This document shows positions 1-7,382 of a stretch of 50,871 nucleotides of DNA, piece after piece (positions within the stretch are counted from its first letter, which is position 1; each line of letters begins with the position of its first letter). The notes under the pieces are model-generated. The model was given only the letters and a program-made list of their open reading frames with translations. It ran no database searches and was not told the origin of the DNA. A program made the translations under genes and the position numbers. Source of the stretch: Acidobacteriota bacterium (GTDB lineage Bacteria > Acidobacteriota > Vicinamibacteria > Vicinamibacterales > UBA823); assembly GCA_002730525.1 (NCBI GenBank), contig PCAK01000021.1, positions 1 through 50,871 of the forward strand, written 5' to 3'.

Positions 1-33
1 GATTTGCTCCGGCGTGCAGCGTTTCTTCGGCAT
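1..33 (-). CDS. IS3-family transposase OrfA, N-terminus only
   Basis: An ATG at 33-31 on the minus strand is preceded by a GGAG ribosome binding site (complement of 34-37) and runs off the window edge. The 11 visible codons read MPKKRCTPEQI. This is the typical opening of IS3-family OrfA proteins, the small helix-turn-helix DNA-binding partner that is joined to the DDE transposase OrfB by frameshifting. Too little is visible to judge whether the transposase is intact. Confidence 0.68.
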   Translation of the reverse strand, partial: MPKKRCTPEQI

Positions 34-98
34 CTCCTGCCCCCTCTCGGCCCAAAATCCTCTCTCTAGATTTGGACCGGTTTAAGGGGGCAAGGTCA
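1..98 (-). mobile_element. end of an IS3-family (IS407-like) insertion sequence, cut by window edge
   Basis: Read on the minus strand from position 98, the DNA begins TGACCTTGCCCCC, which resembles the TGACCTGCCCCC-type termini of IS407-group IS3 elements. About 65 bases further on a transposase OrfA starts at position 33. On the other side of position 98 the reading frame turns abruptly into the interior of a tyrosine recombinase, so 98/99 is taken as the insertion boundary. The second terminus and the target duplication lie outside the window. The family call rests on the terminus plus the 11 visible residues of OrfA. Confidence 0.72.
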
Positions 99-644
99 CC
101 GCCAGCTTTAGCATCGGTGGTGACCTTCGGCTATCTGACTGGCTGGCGCATCCAGAGCGAAGTCCTGCCACTCACCTGGGCCCGGGTCGACCGCCAGACG
201 GGCAGCGGTCGGCTCGATCCTGGGACGACCAAGAACGACGAGGGGCGAATCTTTCCCTATGGCGAGTACCTGCCAGAACTGCAGGCCGTCATCGAAACGC
301 AGTGGGCGGTCACGAAGGCGCTCGAGCAGGCCGAAGGGCGAATCATTCCCTGTGTCTTTCACCGTCACGGCAGGCCGATTCGTGATTTTCGTGCGGCTTG
401 GCAGAGCGCCTGCAGGGCGGCGGGGCACCCGTACCGAATCCCGCACGACTTCAGGCGGACGGCGGTCCGTAACCTCGTCCGGGCAGGTGTGCCCGAGCAG
501 ACGGCGATGCAGTTGACCGGCCACAAGACGCGGTCAGTATTCGACCGCTACGACATCATCAACGAGACCGATCTGCGGGAGGCAGTCCGCAAACTCGGGC
601 TCGCGGCAGGGACAGTTTCAGGGACAATTGGCCAAACTGGATAA
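99..644 (+). pseudogene. tyrosine recombinase/phage-type integrase, 5' end removed by IS insertion
   Basis: This is the C-terminal catalytic domain of a site-specific tyrosine recombinase, which integrates or excises genomic islands and phages. The full catalytic set is visible. Counting from the TTG at 72 that reads through the IS end, these are Arg26 in GWRIQSE, Lys54 in TKND, His125 and Arg128 in HDFRR, His151 in TGHKTRS and Tyr160 in FDRYD. The N-terminal core-binding/SAM-like domain and the first part of the catalytic domain are absent. Codons before position 99 encode IS terminus, not integrase. The gene points toward and ends about 40 bases from the 3' end of tRNA-Leu, the usual position of an island integrase. 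A shortened protein could still be made from the TTG, but without its DNA-binding arm it is unlikely to recombine. Confidence 0.85.
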
Positions 645-684
645 ACTTGGCGAGGCCTTTATTCGCTGGAAGTTATTGATTCTA

Positions 685-773
685 TGGTGCCGGAGGTGGG
701 ACTCGAACCCACACGGGGCGTAAACCCCACGGGATTTTGAGTCCCGCGCGTCTGCCAGTTTCACCACTCCGGC
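685..773 (-). tRNA. tRNA-Leu (anticodon CAA)
   Basis: The minus strand folds as a class II tRNA. The seven-base acceptor stem GCCGGAG (773-767) pairs with CTCCGGC (695-689), followed by discriminator A and an encoded CCA (687-685). The anticodon stem CGGGA/TCCCG encloses the loop CTCAAAA with anticodon CAA, reading UUG leucine codons. A long variable arm (TGGGGTTTACGCCCC) and the T-arm GGTTCGAGTCC fit tRNA-Leu. A TATACT -10 box lies at 822-817. The 3' end of this tRNA, next to the recombinase remnant, is a plausible attachment site. Confidence 0.96.
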
Positions 774-786
774 CCGTGCGTACAAT

Positions 787-804
787 GGCGAGCCTCGGCT
801 CGCC
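787..804 (-). terminator. perfect 8-bp hairpin between the DinB gene and tRNA-Leu
   Basis: GGCGAGCC and GGCTCGCC form a perfect 8-bp stem with a two-base turn. It lies downstream of the minus-strand DinB gene and upstream of the tRNA, and the minus strand continues CATTGT, so the T-tract is poor. It could attenuate transcription leaving the DinB gene, but it also lies inside the short leader between the TATACT box (822-817) and the tRNA, so a role in tRNA processing is equally possible. Confidence 0.35.
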
Positions 805-850
805 GGAAGGCGACCGAGTATAGCACGCGGTCTCGGGCTCCCCCCTGGCG

Positions 851-1341
851 CTACCCGGCGCGTTTCCGTCCGCGCTGCAGCCGCTTCAGCAGCTGGATCT
901 GGAAGGCGTGGTAGAGGTCGTGTGCGGCGATGCCTCGGATGAGCGCAGCCCACGTCAGCTGACTGCCGACCGGCCGCCGGCTGACCTGCGACCCACTCAA
1001 CCGCGCGAGCGCCGCACGGAGCCGCGCGTGCTCGGCGTCGAGCAGCGCCTTGCTCCCGCGCCAGTCGGGCCCCGCGTGGACGTGGGCGAAGGGAACCAGT
1101 CGCTGCCGCTGAGCGCGAAGCTGCCGCGCTTGGCTGCCGTCAGCCGGCGCCACGCGACGTACTTCCAGTAGGCGGCGTGCGTGGCGATTTTCCAGATGTT
1201 GTGGCGCCTGGGACCCGAGCGCCAGACGGCCTGGCGGGGCGTCACGCCGCGCAGCGACCCCTTGAGATTGGTCCCGTGCCAGGACTGGTGGTCGTAGGCT
1301 TCGTCGATCTGGGCCAGGAGCGCCCGAATCTGGGTCGACAT
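851..1341 (-). pseudogene. DinB-family (YfiT-like) metal-binding protein, single-base frameshift
   Basis: DinB-fold proteins are small four-helix-bundle, triple-histidine metal proteins that often act as thiol-dependent transferases; no substrate can be assigned here. The N-terminal frame starts at the ATG at 1341 and contains the typical SWHG and HNIWKIATHAAYWKY signatures. After GSDWFP it goes out of frame. The correct continuation (FAHVHAGPDW, then AAHDLYHAFQIQLLKRL with the C-terminal histidines) lies in the next frame and stops at 851. One extra C in the run at 1091-1093 (GGG on the plus strand) would restore a protein of about 163 residues. All expected histidines are present across the two frames, so the lesion is recent or a sequencing error. 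It is 23 bases behind the methyltransferase gene and probably cotranscribed. Confidence 0.8.
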
Positions 1342-1364
1342 GGCGCAGCGCTCGGCGTCCTAAC

Positions 1365-2024
1365 CTACGGCCGCGGCTGGCCGTCGAAGCGCCAGAGATA
1401 CAGCGTCCGCGGGTTGCCGCGCGAGTCGTTGAATGTCTCGACCGAGTCGGCCGCCCAGTCGCCCATGCTGAAAGCGTGCGAGACGATTCGCGCGCCGGCA
1501 GCGAGCTGGTTGGTGAGGATCGGGCGGAGCTTCAGGTTCGACGACGACAACAGGTAGAGCGTTACCACGGTTGCGTCCGAGACGTCGGTCGCCAGGGCAT
1601 CCCCGAGAATGAACGACACCCGGTCGCTGACGCCCTCGCGACGGGCGTTCGCGTTGGCTTCGGCGACCCGCTCGGGGTCGATGTCGACGCCGACCCCGCG
1701 CGCGCCGTAGTCGCGCGCCGCCGAGATCGGGATCCGGCCGTCGCCGCTGCCGAGGTCGTACACCACGTCGTCGGGACCGACCTCGGCGAGCTGCAGCATC
1801 CGGTCGACGACCACCTGCGGCGTCGGCACGTAGGGCGCCAGGCTCTGGCTGTCCTGGGCCGACGTGTCGACCGGCACAGGTACCGGTGCCGTGACGCCCG
1901 CGAATTCAGCCGGAATCTGCCCACCGGCATGGGCCGTGGGCAGCAGCTGGGCGGCGACGAGCATCCCGGCCACGGCGGCCACGGCCGCGACGGCGATTCT
2001 CAGCGTCTGTCGTCTGAAAGTCAT
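1365..2024 (-). CDS. class I SAM-dependent methyltransferase with a signal peptide
   Basis: A 219-residue protein. Residues 1-33 form a signal peptide: a basic start, an alanine/valine-rich core and a THA-GG cleavage region. The rest is a Rossmann-type methyltransferase with motif I VYDLGSGDGRIP near residue 90, the acidic motif II GVGVDIDP, and motif IV around FILGDALATD. In related bacterial proteins the same core is annotated only as a methyltransferase-domain protein, and the substrate is unknown. The ATG at 2024 has a good CCGGAGG ribosome binding site. The gene lies 43 bases behind the M20-like gene and 23 bases before DinB, so the three form a likely operon. An export signal on a SAM enzyme is odd because SAM is not expected outside the cytoplasm. 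Confidence 0.85.
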   Translation of the reverse strand: MTFRRQTLRIAVAAVAAVAGMLVAAQLLPTAHAGGQIPAEFAGVTAPVPVPVDTSAQDSQSLAPYVPTPQVVVDRMLQLAEVGPDDVVYDLGSGDGRIPISAARDYGARGVGVDIDPERVAEANANARREGVSDRVSFILGDALATDVSDATVVTLYLLSSSNLKLRPILTNQLAAGARIVSHAFSMGDWAADSVETFNDSRGNPRTLYLWRFDGQPRP

Positions 2025-2067
2025 TCTCTGGCCTCCGGGTGATCTCGGACGTTGCCTTGCGCATCTC

Positions 2068-3330
2068 TCAAGAGCCGCCCAGCGTCGCCGCCAGCAGCAC
2101 GACGTGCGACGCGGTTCGCATCATCGCGGGAATGTCGGCCCATTCGCCAGGCTCGGCGCGTTCACCGCCCCGCGATCCGCCCATCCCGATCGCCAAGCTG
2201 CCGTTGCCGATGGCGACATTCATGTTGGACGACCCACTGTTGCTGAGGGTCGGTTCGAGGCCGAGCTGTCGCGAGACCGCTTCGGCGGTCGTTACCAGGG
2301 CCGACTCCCGCGCGCCGGGAATCTGGCCGCCGGGGGTCAGCTGAAATGGTTCCATTTCGAGCTGGATGCCGGTGTCGGCCGCGACGTCGGCAAGCACCGA
2401 GGCGACCGCCGCCTCGATCGTTTCGATGACGTCCATGTCGAGCGACCGGATGTCTAGCGAGAACCAGCCGGTGGCCGGCTTGTGGTTGAAGACGGCGCCG
2501 CTCTGCAGCATCGCCACGTTGACGATCGTCCGCGAGTCCTGATGCTCGGCGGGATGGGGCAGTTGAAGGATCTGGTCGACGGCGCGGCCGATCGCCTGGT
2601 TGACGTTCGGCAGTCCGCCGCCCAGCGAGTGCCCGGGTGGTCCGGTGGCGACGCCCCGCCACCAGTGGATGCCGATGGCGCCGAAGCTGATCCGCCGGCC
2701 GTCGCCGAGGACATCGACGAAGCCGATGGCGCGATCCTTGAACGCCTCGTAGATGACCTTCATGCCGACCAGCCCTGTTTCTTCCTGGGCGACGGCGGCG
2801 AAGACGAGATCGTGTTCGGGTGAGACACCGGAGGCGACGAGCGCCTCGGCCGCGGCCAGGATGGAGGCCGACGTCGATGAGGTATTCGTGCCGGGACCGA
2901 CGAGGCGATCGCCCTCGACCCGTGGTGGGCCGGTCGTCGCGCGTTGATGCTCGGCCACGGTTGCCAGGTCGTCGAGTGTCGACACGAAGACCAGCGCTCG
3001 GCCGGAGCGTCCCGGGATGATGCCGATGGCGTTCGGCGTCTCGTCGACGACGACCGAGCTGAGGCCGATCTCGCGCATCCGCGCTGCGACCGCTTCCGCC
3101 CGGGCCTGTTCCTGCCCCGACGGGGAGACGATCGCGGCGATCTCGGCCAGAAACGCCGTCGTGGAGTCGCGGCTGGTCTCGACATGGCGGAGCGCATCCG
3201 AGACGGCTGCGGTCCCTCGAGTCGCGGCGACGTCGTCGTCGGCGTCGGTTTGGGCCCGGAGATCGGTCGCGCCAGGGCCAAGCAGGATACCGAGGAGCGC
3301 GAGGAGGCAGACGGTCGCTCGAGTCTTCAC
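2068..3330 (-). CDS. exported M20/PepT-like peptidase homologue with degenerate metal site
   Basis: A 420-residue protein with a signal peptide (residues 1-26, ending LRAQ) and the M20 two-domain layout: a catalytic domain split by a dimerisation domain around residues 225-330. Residues that normally bind two zinc ions are partly replaced. The HxD motif reads T118-L-D120, the GxGxxD motif reads GPGTNTSS (145-152) without the aspartate, and the closing histidine is missing in the GGSRGGERAEPGE stretch. The catalytic glutamates E183-E184 and the dimerisation-domain PGHS histidine (H234) are kept. It may be a binding protein or inactive enzyme rather than a peptidase. The GTG start at 3330 lies 8 bases after a TACAGT box. 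It is the first gene of the M20-methyltransferase-DinB group. Confidence 0.8.
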   Translation of the reverse strand: MKTRATVCLLALLGILLGPGATDLRAQTDADDDVAATRGTAAVSDALRHVETSRDSTTAFLAEIAAIVSPSGQEQARAEAVAARMREIGLSSVVVDETPNAIGIIPGRSGRALVFVSTLDDLATVAEHQRATTGPPRVEGDRLVGPGTNTSSTSASILAAAEALVASGVSPEHDLVFAAVAQEETGLVGMKVIYEAFKDRAIGFVDVLGDGRRISFGAIGIHWWRGVATGPPGHSLGGGLPNVNQAIGRAVDQILQLPHPAEHQDSRTIVNVAMLQSGAVFNHKPATGWFSLDIRSLDMDVIETIEAAVASVLADVAADTGIQLEMEPFQLTPGGQIPGARESALVTTAEAVSRQLGLEPTLSNSGSSNMNVAIGNGSLAIGMGGSRGGERAEPGEWADIPAMMRTASHVVLLAATLGGS

Positions 3331-3338
3331 GGGCCGGT

Positions 3339-3344
3339 ACTGTA
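3339..3344 (-). promoter_or_regulatory. -10 box of a probable leaderless promoter for the M20-like gene
   Basis: The minus strand reads TACAGT, then 8 bases, then the GTG start at 3330, which puts the predicted transcript start at or within a few bases of the start codon. No ribosome binding site and no clear -35 box are visible. Confidence 0.4.
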
Positions 3345-3508
3345 CCTCAGTTCCCTTGGCCGCCCGGGCCTCCCTCGGTGGCGCCGGCTTGCCTCCGTCG
3401 GGAAGGTTCTACCCGCCGCGTGAGCATCGGGAGCGATCAGGTCGGCAGAACTGCACGCATTCATGGCGAATAAGAGACGAAACTGATGAGTTTGTCGCGT
3501 GTTTTCGA

Positions 3509-3537
3509 TTGATTGTTGCGCTTCGGTACGCTATCCT
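3509..3537 (+). promoter_or_regulatory. sigma-70-type promoter of carD
   Basis: TTGATT (3509-3514), a 17-base spacer and TATCCT (3532-3537) form a good housekeeping promoter. It lies in the AT-richer part of the 277-base gap before carD and predicts a leader of about 64 bases with an AGAGAGG ribosome binding site at 3591-3597. Nothing else recognisable is present between 3345 and 3508. Confidence 0.6.
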
Positions 3538-3607
3538 TGTCGGGTTGGACTGTTGAAAAGCGGCGCACTCCTACGCGCCGGCAATGTCATAGAGAGGCTG
3601 GACATAC

Positions 3608-4189
3608 GTGGCATTTGACGTTGGCGACAAGGTCATCTACCCGAATCATGGGCTCGGAGTCGTCGAAACGATAGAAGAAAAGACGATCATGGGCACCACC
3701 TGCGGCTTCTACATGCTGCGGATGGCCTCGAGCGATACCACTGTGCTGGTGCCGGTCGACAACATCGAAGGCGTTGGCCTGCGGCGCGCCATTGGCGACA
3801 ACGAGATCGCCCGGCTCTACACGCTGCTGGGCAACGCCAAGATCGATACCCATCAGAACTGGAAGGGTCGCTTCAAGGACAATTCCGACAAGATGCGGAG
3901 TGGGTCCATTCAAGACGCGATCGATGTGCTGAAGAACCTGACGTTCCTCAGCCGCACCAAGAGCCTGTCGTTCCGCGAGAAGCGGATGCTGGACCGCGCG
4001 AAGTTCCTCGTCGTTTCGGAAATCGCCGAGGTGGCCCAGGAAACCTCGGAAGCCGTCGAGGAGCGCGTCGGTCGGGCGCTCGAGCGATGCTTCGCGGCCA
4101 AGGCGCGGGCGGAGGAACGGGCCAAGACGGCCAAGGCGTCGACGCGGTCCGGGAGCCGGCGGACGTCGCGGGCCGCGCGCGCGTCGTAA
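3608..4189 (+). CDS. carD: CarD/CdnL-family RNA polymerase-binding transcription regulator
   Basis: CarD-type proteins bind the RNA polymerase beta subunit and stabilise open complexes at housekeeping promoters. This 193-residue protein has the N-terminal Tudor-like RNAP-interaction domain (VGDKVIYPNHGLGVV, residues 5-19, through about 60). A helical DNA-binding domain follows, ending at about residue 150 (SFREKRMLDRAKFLVVSEIA). The basic, Ala/Arg/Ser-rich tail (165-193) is longer than in mycobacterial CarD and could add DNA affinity. The start is GTG with an AGAGAGG site upstream. It has its own promoter and a strong terminator, so it is monocistronic. Confidence 0.93.
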   Translation: MAFDVGDKVIYPNHGLGVVETIEEKTIMGTTCGFYMLRMASSDTTVLVPVDNIEGVGLRRAIGDNEIARLYTLLGNAKIDTHQNWKGRFKDNSDKMRSGSIQDAIDVLKNLTFLSRTKSLSFREKRMLDRAKFLVVSEIAEVAQETSEAVEERVGRALERCFAAKARAEERAKTAKASTRSGSRRTSRAARAS

Positions 4190-4214
4190 GGCGAGCCGAG
4201 CGTCGAATTCTGTG

Positions 4215-4248
4215 AGGCCTGATCCGGGAAACCGGGTCGGGCCTTTTT
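4215..4248 (+). terminator. rho-independent terminator after carD
   Basis: A 13-bp stem (AGGCCTGATCCGG with CCGGGTCGGGCCT, including two G-T wobbles) closes on a GAAA tetraloop and runs straight into a T-tract (4244-4248). This is the clearest intrinsic terminator in the window. Confidence 0.93.
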
Positions 4249-4270
4249 CGTTCCGAGTCCGATTCTGCGG

Positions 4271-5020
4271 ATGGTTGCACTGCGCTGGCTCATCGCCTGG
4301 GGGCGCTCGGTCGTTGCCTACGTCGTCGTGGGGCTGTACATCCTCGTGCTCGGCCCCCTGGCGCTGGCGATTGCGCTGGCGACGCGACGCCCGGAGGTGC
4401 TGTACTGGACGGGCTACGCCGGGGTGCGCCTGGCGTTGGCCATCCCCGGGATCCGAGTGCGGGCTGACGGCATCGAGCACGTCCGGCTCGATCGCCCGGC
4501 CGTCTACTGCGCGAATCACACCAGCAACGTCGAGCCGCCCATTCTGTTCGCGCTGTTCCTGCCGCTGTTTCCGCGGCTGCACATCCTGTACAAGGCCGGA
4601 CTACGCAAGACGCCGGTGCTGGGCAAGGCCTTCGAGCTCGCGGGCTTCGTCGGGGTTCACCGGGGCGAACCGGAGAAGAGCGCCGCGACAATCTCCGAGG
4701 CCGCGCGGACGCTCCGGCGCGGTGGGTCGTTCGTGATCTTTCCGGAGGGGACGCGCAGCCGGACGGACGAGCTGCTGCCGTTCAAGAAGGGTGGCTTCGT
4801 GATGGCGCTGGAAGCGCAGACGCCGATCGTGCCGGTTGCGATTCTCGGGGCGCGCGCGGCGATGTCTCGCGGCAGTGCGCAGGTGCGCGCCGCCACGGTC
4901 AGCGTCAGGTTTGGGCCTCCGATTCCGACGGCCGGGCGCGACTACTCACACCGCAACGTGCTGATTGCCGAGGTCCGGGCCGAGATCGAACGGTTGCGGG
5001 CGCTCGGTCCGGTCGGCTAG
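4271..5020 (+). CDS. plsC: 1-acyl-sn-glycerol-3-phosphate acyltransferase (PlsC family)
   Basis: The enzyme makes phosphatidic acid by acylating lysophosphatidic acid at the inner membrane. The 249-residue protein has a hydrophobic N-terminal anchor (about 14-38) and the PlsC motifs in order: NHTSNVEPP (82-90), GFVGVHRGEPEKS, FPEGTRSRTDELLPFKKGG and PIVPVAILGA. The catalytic HX4D motif reads HX4E here (H83, E88), a conservative change of the charge-relay residue. The ATG at 4271 lies just beyond the carD terminator. The stop codon overlaps the stop of the convergent gene through a shared CTAG. Related acyltransferases acting on other lipids cannot be excluded. Confidence 0.85.
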   Translation: MVALRWLIAWGRSVVAYVVVGLYILVLGPLALAIALATRRPEVLYWTGYAGVRLALAIPGIRVRADGIEHVRLDRPAVYCANHTSNVEPPILFALFLPLFPRLHILYKAGLRKTPVLGKAFELAGFVGVHRGEPEKSAATISEAARTLRRGGSFVIFPEGTRSRTDELLPFKKGGFVMALEAQTPIVPVAILGARAAMSRGSAQVRAATVSVRFGPPIPTAGRDYSHRNVLIAEVRAEIERLRALGPVG

Positions 5021-6138
5021 CTCGCGCCGAGCGAGAAGGTGAGCTGCCAGGGTTCGCCGAGGGCGCCGTCGGCGGCGGCGAACCCCGCGGCCAGATCCAG
5101 CCTGACGGTCGCGAACGGCGGCAGCGGCTCGGCGAACCGGATTTCCAGGACCCGGTTTCCCGCACGGTACTCGACCGTGAAGGCCGGCACCGGCGTGTCG
5201 GCGCCGAGATACGCGAGGTGGATCCGATCCCCGAACGAGGCATTGTCCATGTCGCGCGAGAACTGCAGCCGGATCCGCGTCGCTCGATCGACATCGATGT
5301 CGTCCTGCACCGGCGCGCTGAAGACGACTTCGGGCGCCGGCCCCCGCGGTCGTTCGATGATGACCGGCTCGGGCCGGGCTTCAGCCTTCGCCAACCCGAC
5401 GCGGCTCGCTTCGAGCCAGACCAGACCGCTGGCATAGCGCACCCGTCCGGTGACGTCGAGCCAACGGCTTGTTTCCGGTCGGAAGTCGACGTTGAGCGCA
5501 AAGTCGTCGCCGCGGGGTTCCCGGCCGGTCACCCACAGCGCGGCGTCGCCTGCGTGGACGACGAAGTCGAAGAGGCTCTGGGCCGGCGACTGCGGCAGGT
5601 CGCCATACAGGTTGCGACCCCGGAAGCGGCCCGTGACCGAGACGCTGTGGCCGACGTAGCGGTCGGGATCGAGGGCGACCGTCCGGAGCGTCGGGGCTAT
5701 CTGCGGCGGCGCCGGCACGCTGCGCCCGGCGGCGAGTACCAGCAGTTCTCCCCGCCCGGGCCAGGGTTTGCCGAGCAGCGTCTGGGCGACCCGCGCCAGG
5801 TCGTACCGCGCGAGGCGCGGGTCGTCGGCGTCGAGGCGCCCCACATCCCAGAACGTCCCCGACGCCTCGACGATGGCCTCCCCGACAGCCCCGACAGCCC
5901 CGGCGGCGCCGGCCCAGACCACGCGTGCCTCGCTGTCCTCGAGCCAGGTCGTGTCGTGGTCGAACGCGATCGCCGCGCGGACGATGACCGGCTCGTCGTG
6001 GAAGAAGTCGGGGAAGGCCACAAGCGCCTCCACCGTGGCCGCCTTCTGGAGGGTGGCCTGTGCCAGCGCGACCGGCGCGCTCGCGGCAAGCCAGGCGAGC
6101 GCGAGCAGGGCTGGCACGACCGTGGGCCGGCGGCGCAT
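5017..6138 (-). CDS. exported protein with a C-terminal bacterial Ig-like (SbsA/Big_5) domain
   Basis: A 373-residue protein. I place the start at the ATG at 6138 because it opens a clear signal peptide ([19 protein letters not shown], cleaved after ALAQA) and follows a TACGAT box by 6 bases; the reading frame itself extends further upstream. Residues 30-250 have no family I can name. The last 110 residues have the features of an SbsA/Big_5 Ig-like fold: [14 protein letters not shown], then [13 protein letters not shown], then an [19 protein letters not shown] strand pattern. It is probably a periplasmic or surface adhesion-type protein. The gene converges on plsC and is divergent from rex. 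Confidence 0.75.
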   Translation of the reverse strand: MRRRPTVVPALLALAWLAASAPVALAQATLQKAATVEALVAFPDFFHDEPVIVRAAIAFDHDTTWLEDSEARVVWAGAAGAVGAVGEAIVEASGTFWDVGRLDADDPRLARYDLARVAQTLLGKPWPGRGELLVLAAGRSVPAPPQIAPTLRTVALDPDRYVGHSVSVTGRFRGRNLYGDLPQSPAQSLFDFVVHAGDAALWVTGREPRGDDFALNVDFRPETSRWLDVTGRVRYASGLVWLEASRVGLAKAEARPEPVIIERPRGPAPEVVFSAPVQDDIDVDRATRIRLQFSRDMDNASFGDRIHLAYLGADTPVPAFTVEYRAGNRVLEIRFAEPLPPFATVRLDLAAGFAAADGALGEPWQLTFSLGAS

Positions 6139-6144
6139 CGTCGG

Positions 6145-6150
6145 ATCGTA
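6145..6150 (-). promoter_or_regulatory. -10 box of a probable leaderless promoter for the Ig-like protein gene
   Basis: The minus strand reads TACGAT, 6 bases, then the ATG at 6138. The transcript would start at the initiation codon. There is no ribosome binding site and no convincing -35 box. Confidence 0.42.
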
Positions 6151-6219
6151 GCATGTGCCTGGTGGGTGCCCGGGGCGCCGGCCGGTTTGGTCGTGGGCTT
6201 GGCAGGCCCGCAGCTTTGC

Positions 6220-6225
6220 TATGAT
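6220..6225 (+). promoter_or_regulatory. -10 box of the rex promoter
   Basis: TATGAT lies 13 bases before the rex ATG at 6239, and a TTGGCA sits 15 bases upstream of it, a short spacer. The predicted leader is about 7 bases, so the mRNA would be nearly leaderless. An in-frame ATG inside the box (6221) could give a six-residue extension but would lie upstream of the predicted transcript start. Confidence 0.45.
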
Positions 6226-6238
6226 TGCCGCATCTCCC

Positions 6239-6883
6239 ATGTCGAGCCGGATATCCGAAGCGACGACGAATCGGTTGTCGGTCTACCTGCGCTGTCTGAA
6301 CGAGCTGGACGCCGCGGGCGTGCGCGCCGTGTCGTCGAAGGCGCTGGCCGAGCAGTTCGACCTGAACGCGCCGCAAATCCGGAAGGACCTGGCGCACTTC
6401 GGCGAACTGGGGGTGCGCGGCGTCGGCTACTACGTCAAGGACCTGAAGCGGCAGCTGCGACGCATTCTGGGTCTGGATCGCCGGTTGAAGGTGGCGATCA
6501 TGGGTGCCGGCAATCTCGGCCTCGCGCTGGCGGACTACCCGGGGTTTCGGCAGGAAGGCTTCGGCATCGCGGCGCTGTTCGACAACCTCTTGGACAAGGT
6601 GGGGCAGCAGTCGCGCGCGGGCGTGCCGATCTACGACATCAAGGAGCTGCGCAAGATCGCGCGACGCGACCAGATCGTCATCGCCGTGATCGCCGTGCCG
6701 TTCAGTTCGGCACAGGCCGTGGTCGACAAGGTCGTGGCGGCGGGCATCAAAGCGATTCTGAACTTCTCGCCAGGCGCCTTGCGGGCGCCCGACGACGTGA
6801 AGCTGAAGAACGTCGATTTGACGGTGTCGCTCGAGAGTCTGTCGTTCTATCTGGCACGGGAGGCAAGTGGCGACGACACGTAA
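6239..6883 (+). CDS. rex: redox-sensing transcriptional repressor Rex
   Basis: Rex is a dimeric repressor that senses the NADH/NAD+ ratio and controls fermentation and respiration genes. The 214-residue protein has an N-terminal winged helix (about 1-80) with the recognition segment [20 protein letters not shown], then a Rossmann domain with the NAD-binding loop IMGAGNLG (88-95). The swapped C-terminal helix holds [10 protein letters not shown]. The start at 6239 removes an unsupported 28-codon extension. Its stop overlaps moaC by 17 bases, so rex-moaC-acyl-CoA ligase is one operon. I see no canonical Rex operator in front of the gene. Confidence 0.93.
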   Translation: MSSRISEATTNRLSVYLRCLNELDAAGVRAVSSKALAEQFDLNAPQIRKDLAHFGELGVRGVGYYVKDLKRQLRRILGLDRRLKVAIMGAGNLGLALADYPGFRQEGFGIAALFDNLLDKVGQQSRAGVPIYDIKELRKIARRDQIVIAVIAVPFSSAQAVVDKVVAAGIKAILNFSPGALRAPDDVKLKNVDLTVSLESLSFYLAREASGDDT

Positions 6884-7382
6884 GCGCAAGGCGAAGACGG
6901 CGGTCCGCAGGCGGCGCCTGTCGCACGTAGACGACGCGGGCCGGGTCCAGATGGTCGATGTGGGCGGCAAGGCGGTGACCCGCCGTGAGGCTGTGGCGCG
7001 CGGCGCGGTCACCATCGGCAAGGTGGCGCTGGCGGCCATTCGCGCCGGGCGCATCGCCAAAGGCGACCCGCTCCAGGCGGCCCGGCTGGCCGGCGTCATG
7101 GCGGCCAAGCGGACGGCCGATCTGATTCCGCTCTGTCATCCGCTGCCGCTGTCGCACATCGACGTGACACTCACGCCAAGACCGGACGGCTACGACATCA
7201 CCGCGACCGTGCGGACCGACGCGCGTACCGGCGTCGAGATGGAAGCCTTGACGGCCGTGTCGGTGGCCGCGCTGACGATCTACGACATGGTCAAGGCGAT
7301 CGATCGCGAGATGGTCATCGGCGACATCAGGTTGCTCGAGAAGACGGGCGGGCGATCGGGCACCTATCGGCGGTCTCCATGA
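6867..7382 (+). CDS. moaC: cyclic pyranopterin monophosphate synthase MoaC
   Basis: MoaC converts 3',8-cyclo-7,8-dihydro-GTP to cyclic pyranopterin monophosphate, the second step of molybdenum cofactor synthesis in the cytoplasm. The 171-residue protein matches the full family length: [18 protein letters not shown] near the N-terminus, then [38 protein letters not shown] and the catalytic-aspartate segment YDMVKAIDR. The GTG start lies within the end of rex, and the stop overlaps the next gene's ATG (ATGA), giving translational coupling. The first 18 residues are a lysine/arginine-rich extension not needed for the fold. No other molybdenum cofactor gene is nearby. Confidence 0.94.
   Translation: MATTRKRKAKTAVRRRRLSHVDDAGRVQMVDVGGKAVTRREAVARGAVTIGKVALAAIRAGRIAKGDPLQAARLAGVMAAKRTADLIPLCHPLPLSHIDVTLTPRPDGYDITATVRTDARTGVEMEALTAVSVAALTIYDMVKAIDREMVIGDIRLLEKTGGRSGTYRRSP

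Noticed and set aside
5381-7108. A 575-codon minus-strand frame across rex and moaC
   Set aside because: It is antisense to two well-supported genes and to part of the Ig-like protein in another frame, with low-complexity Arg/Pro composition and no family motif.
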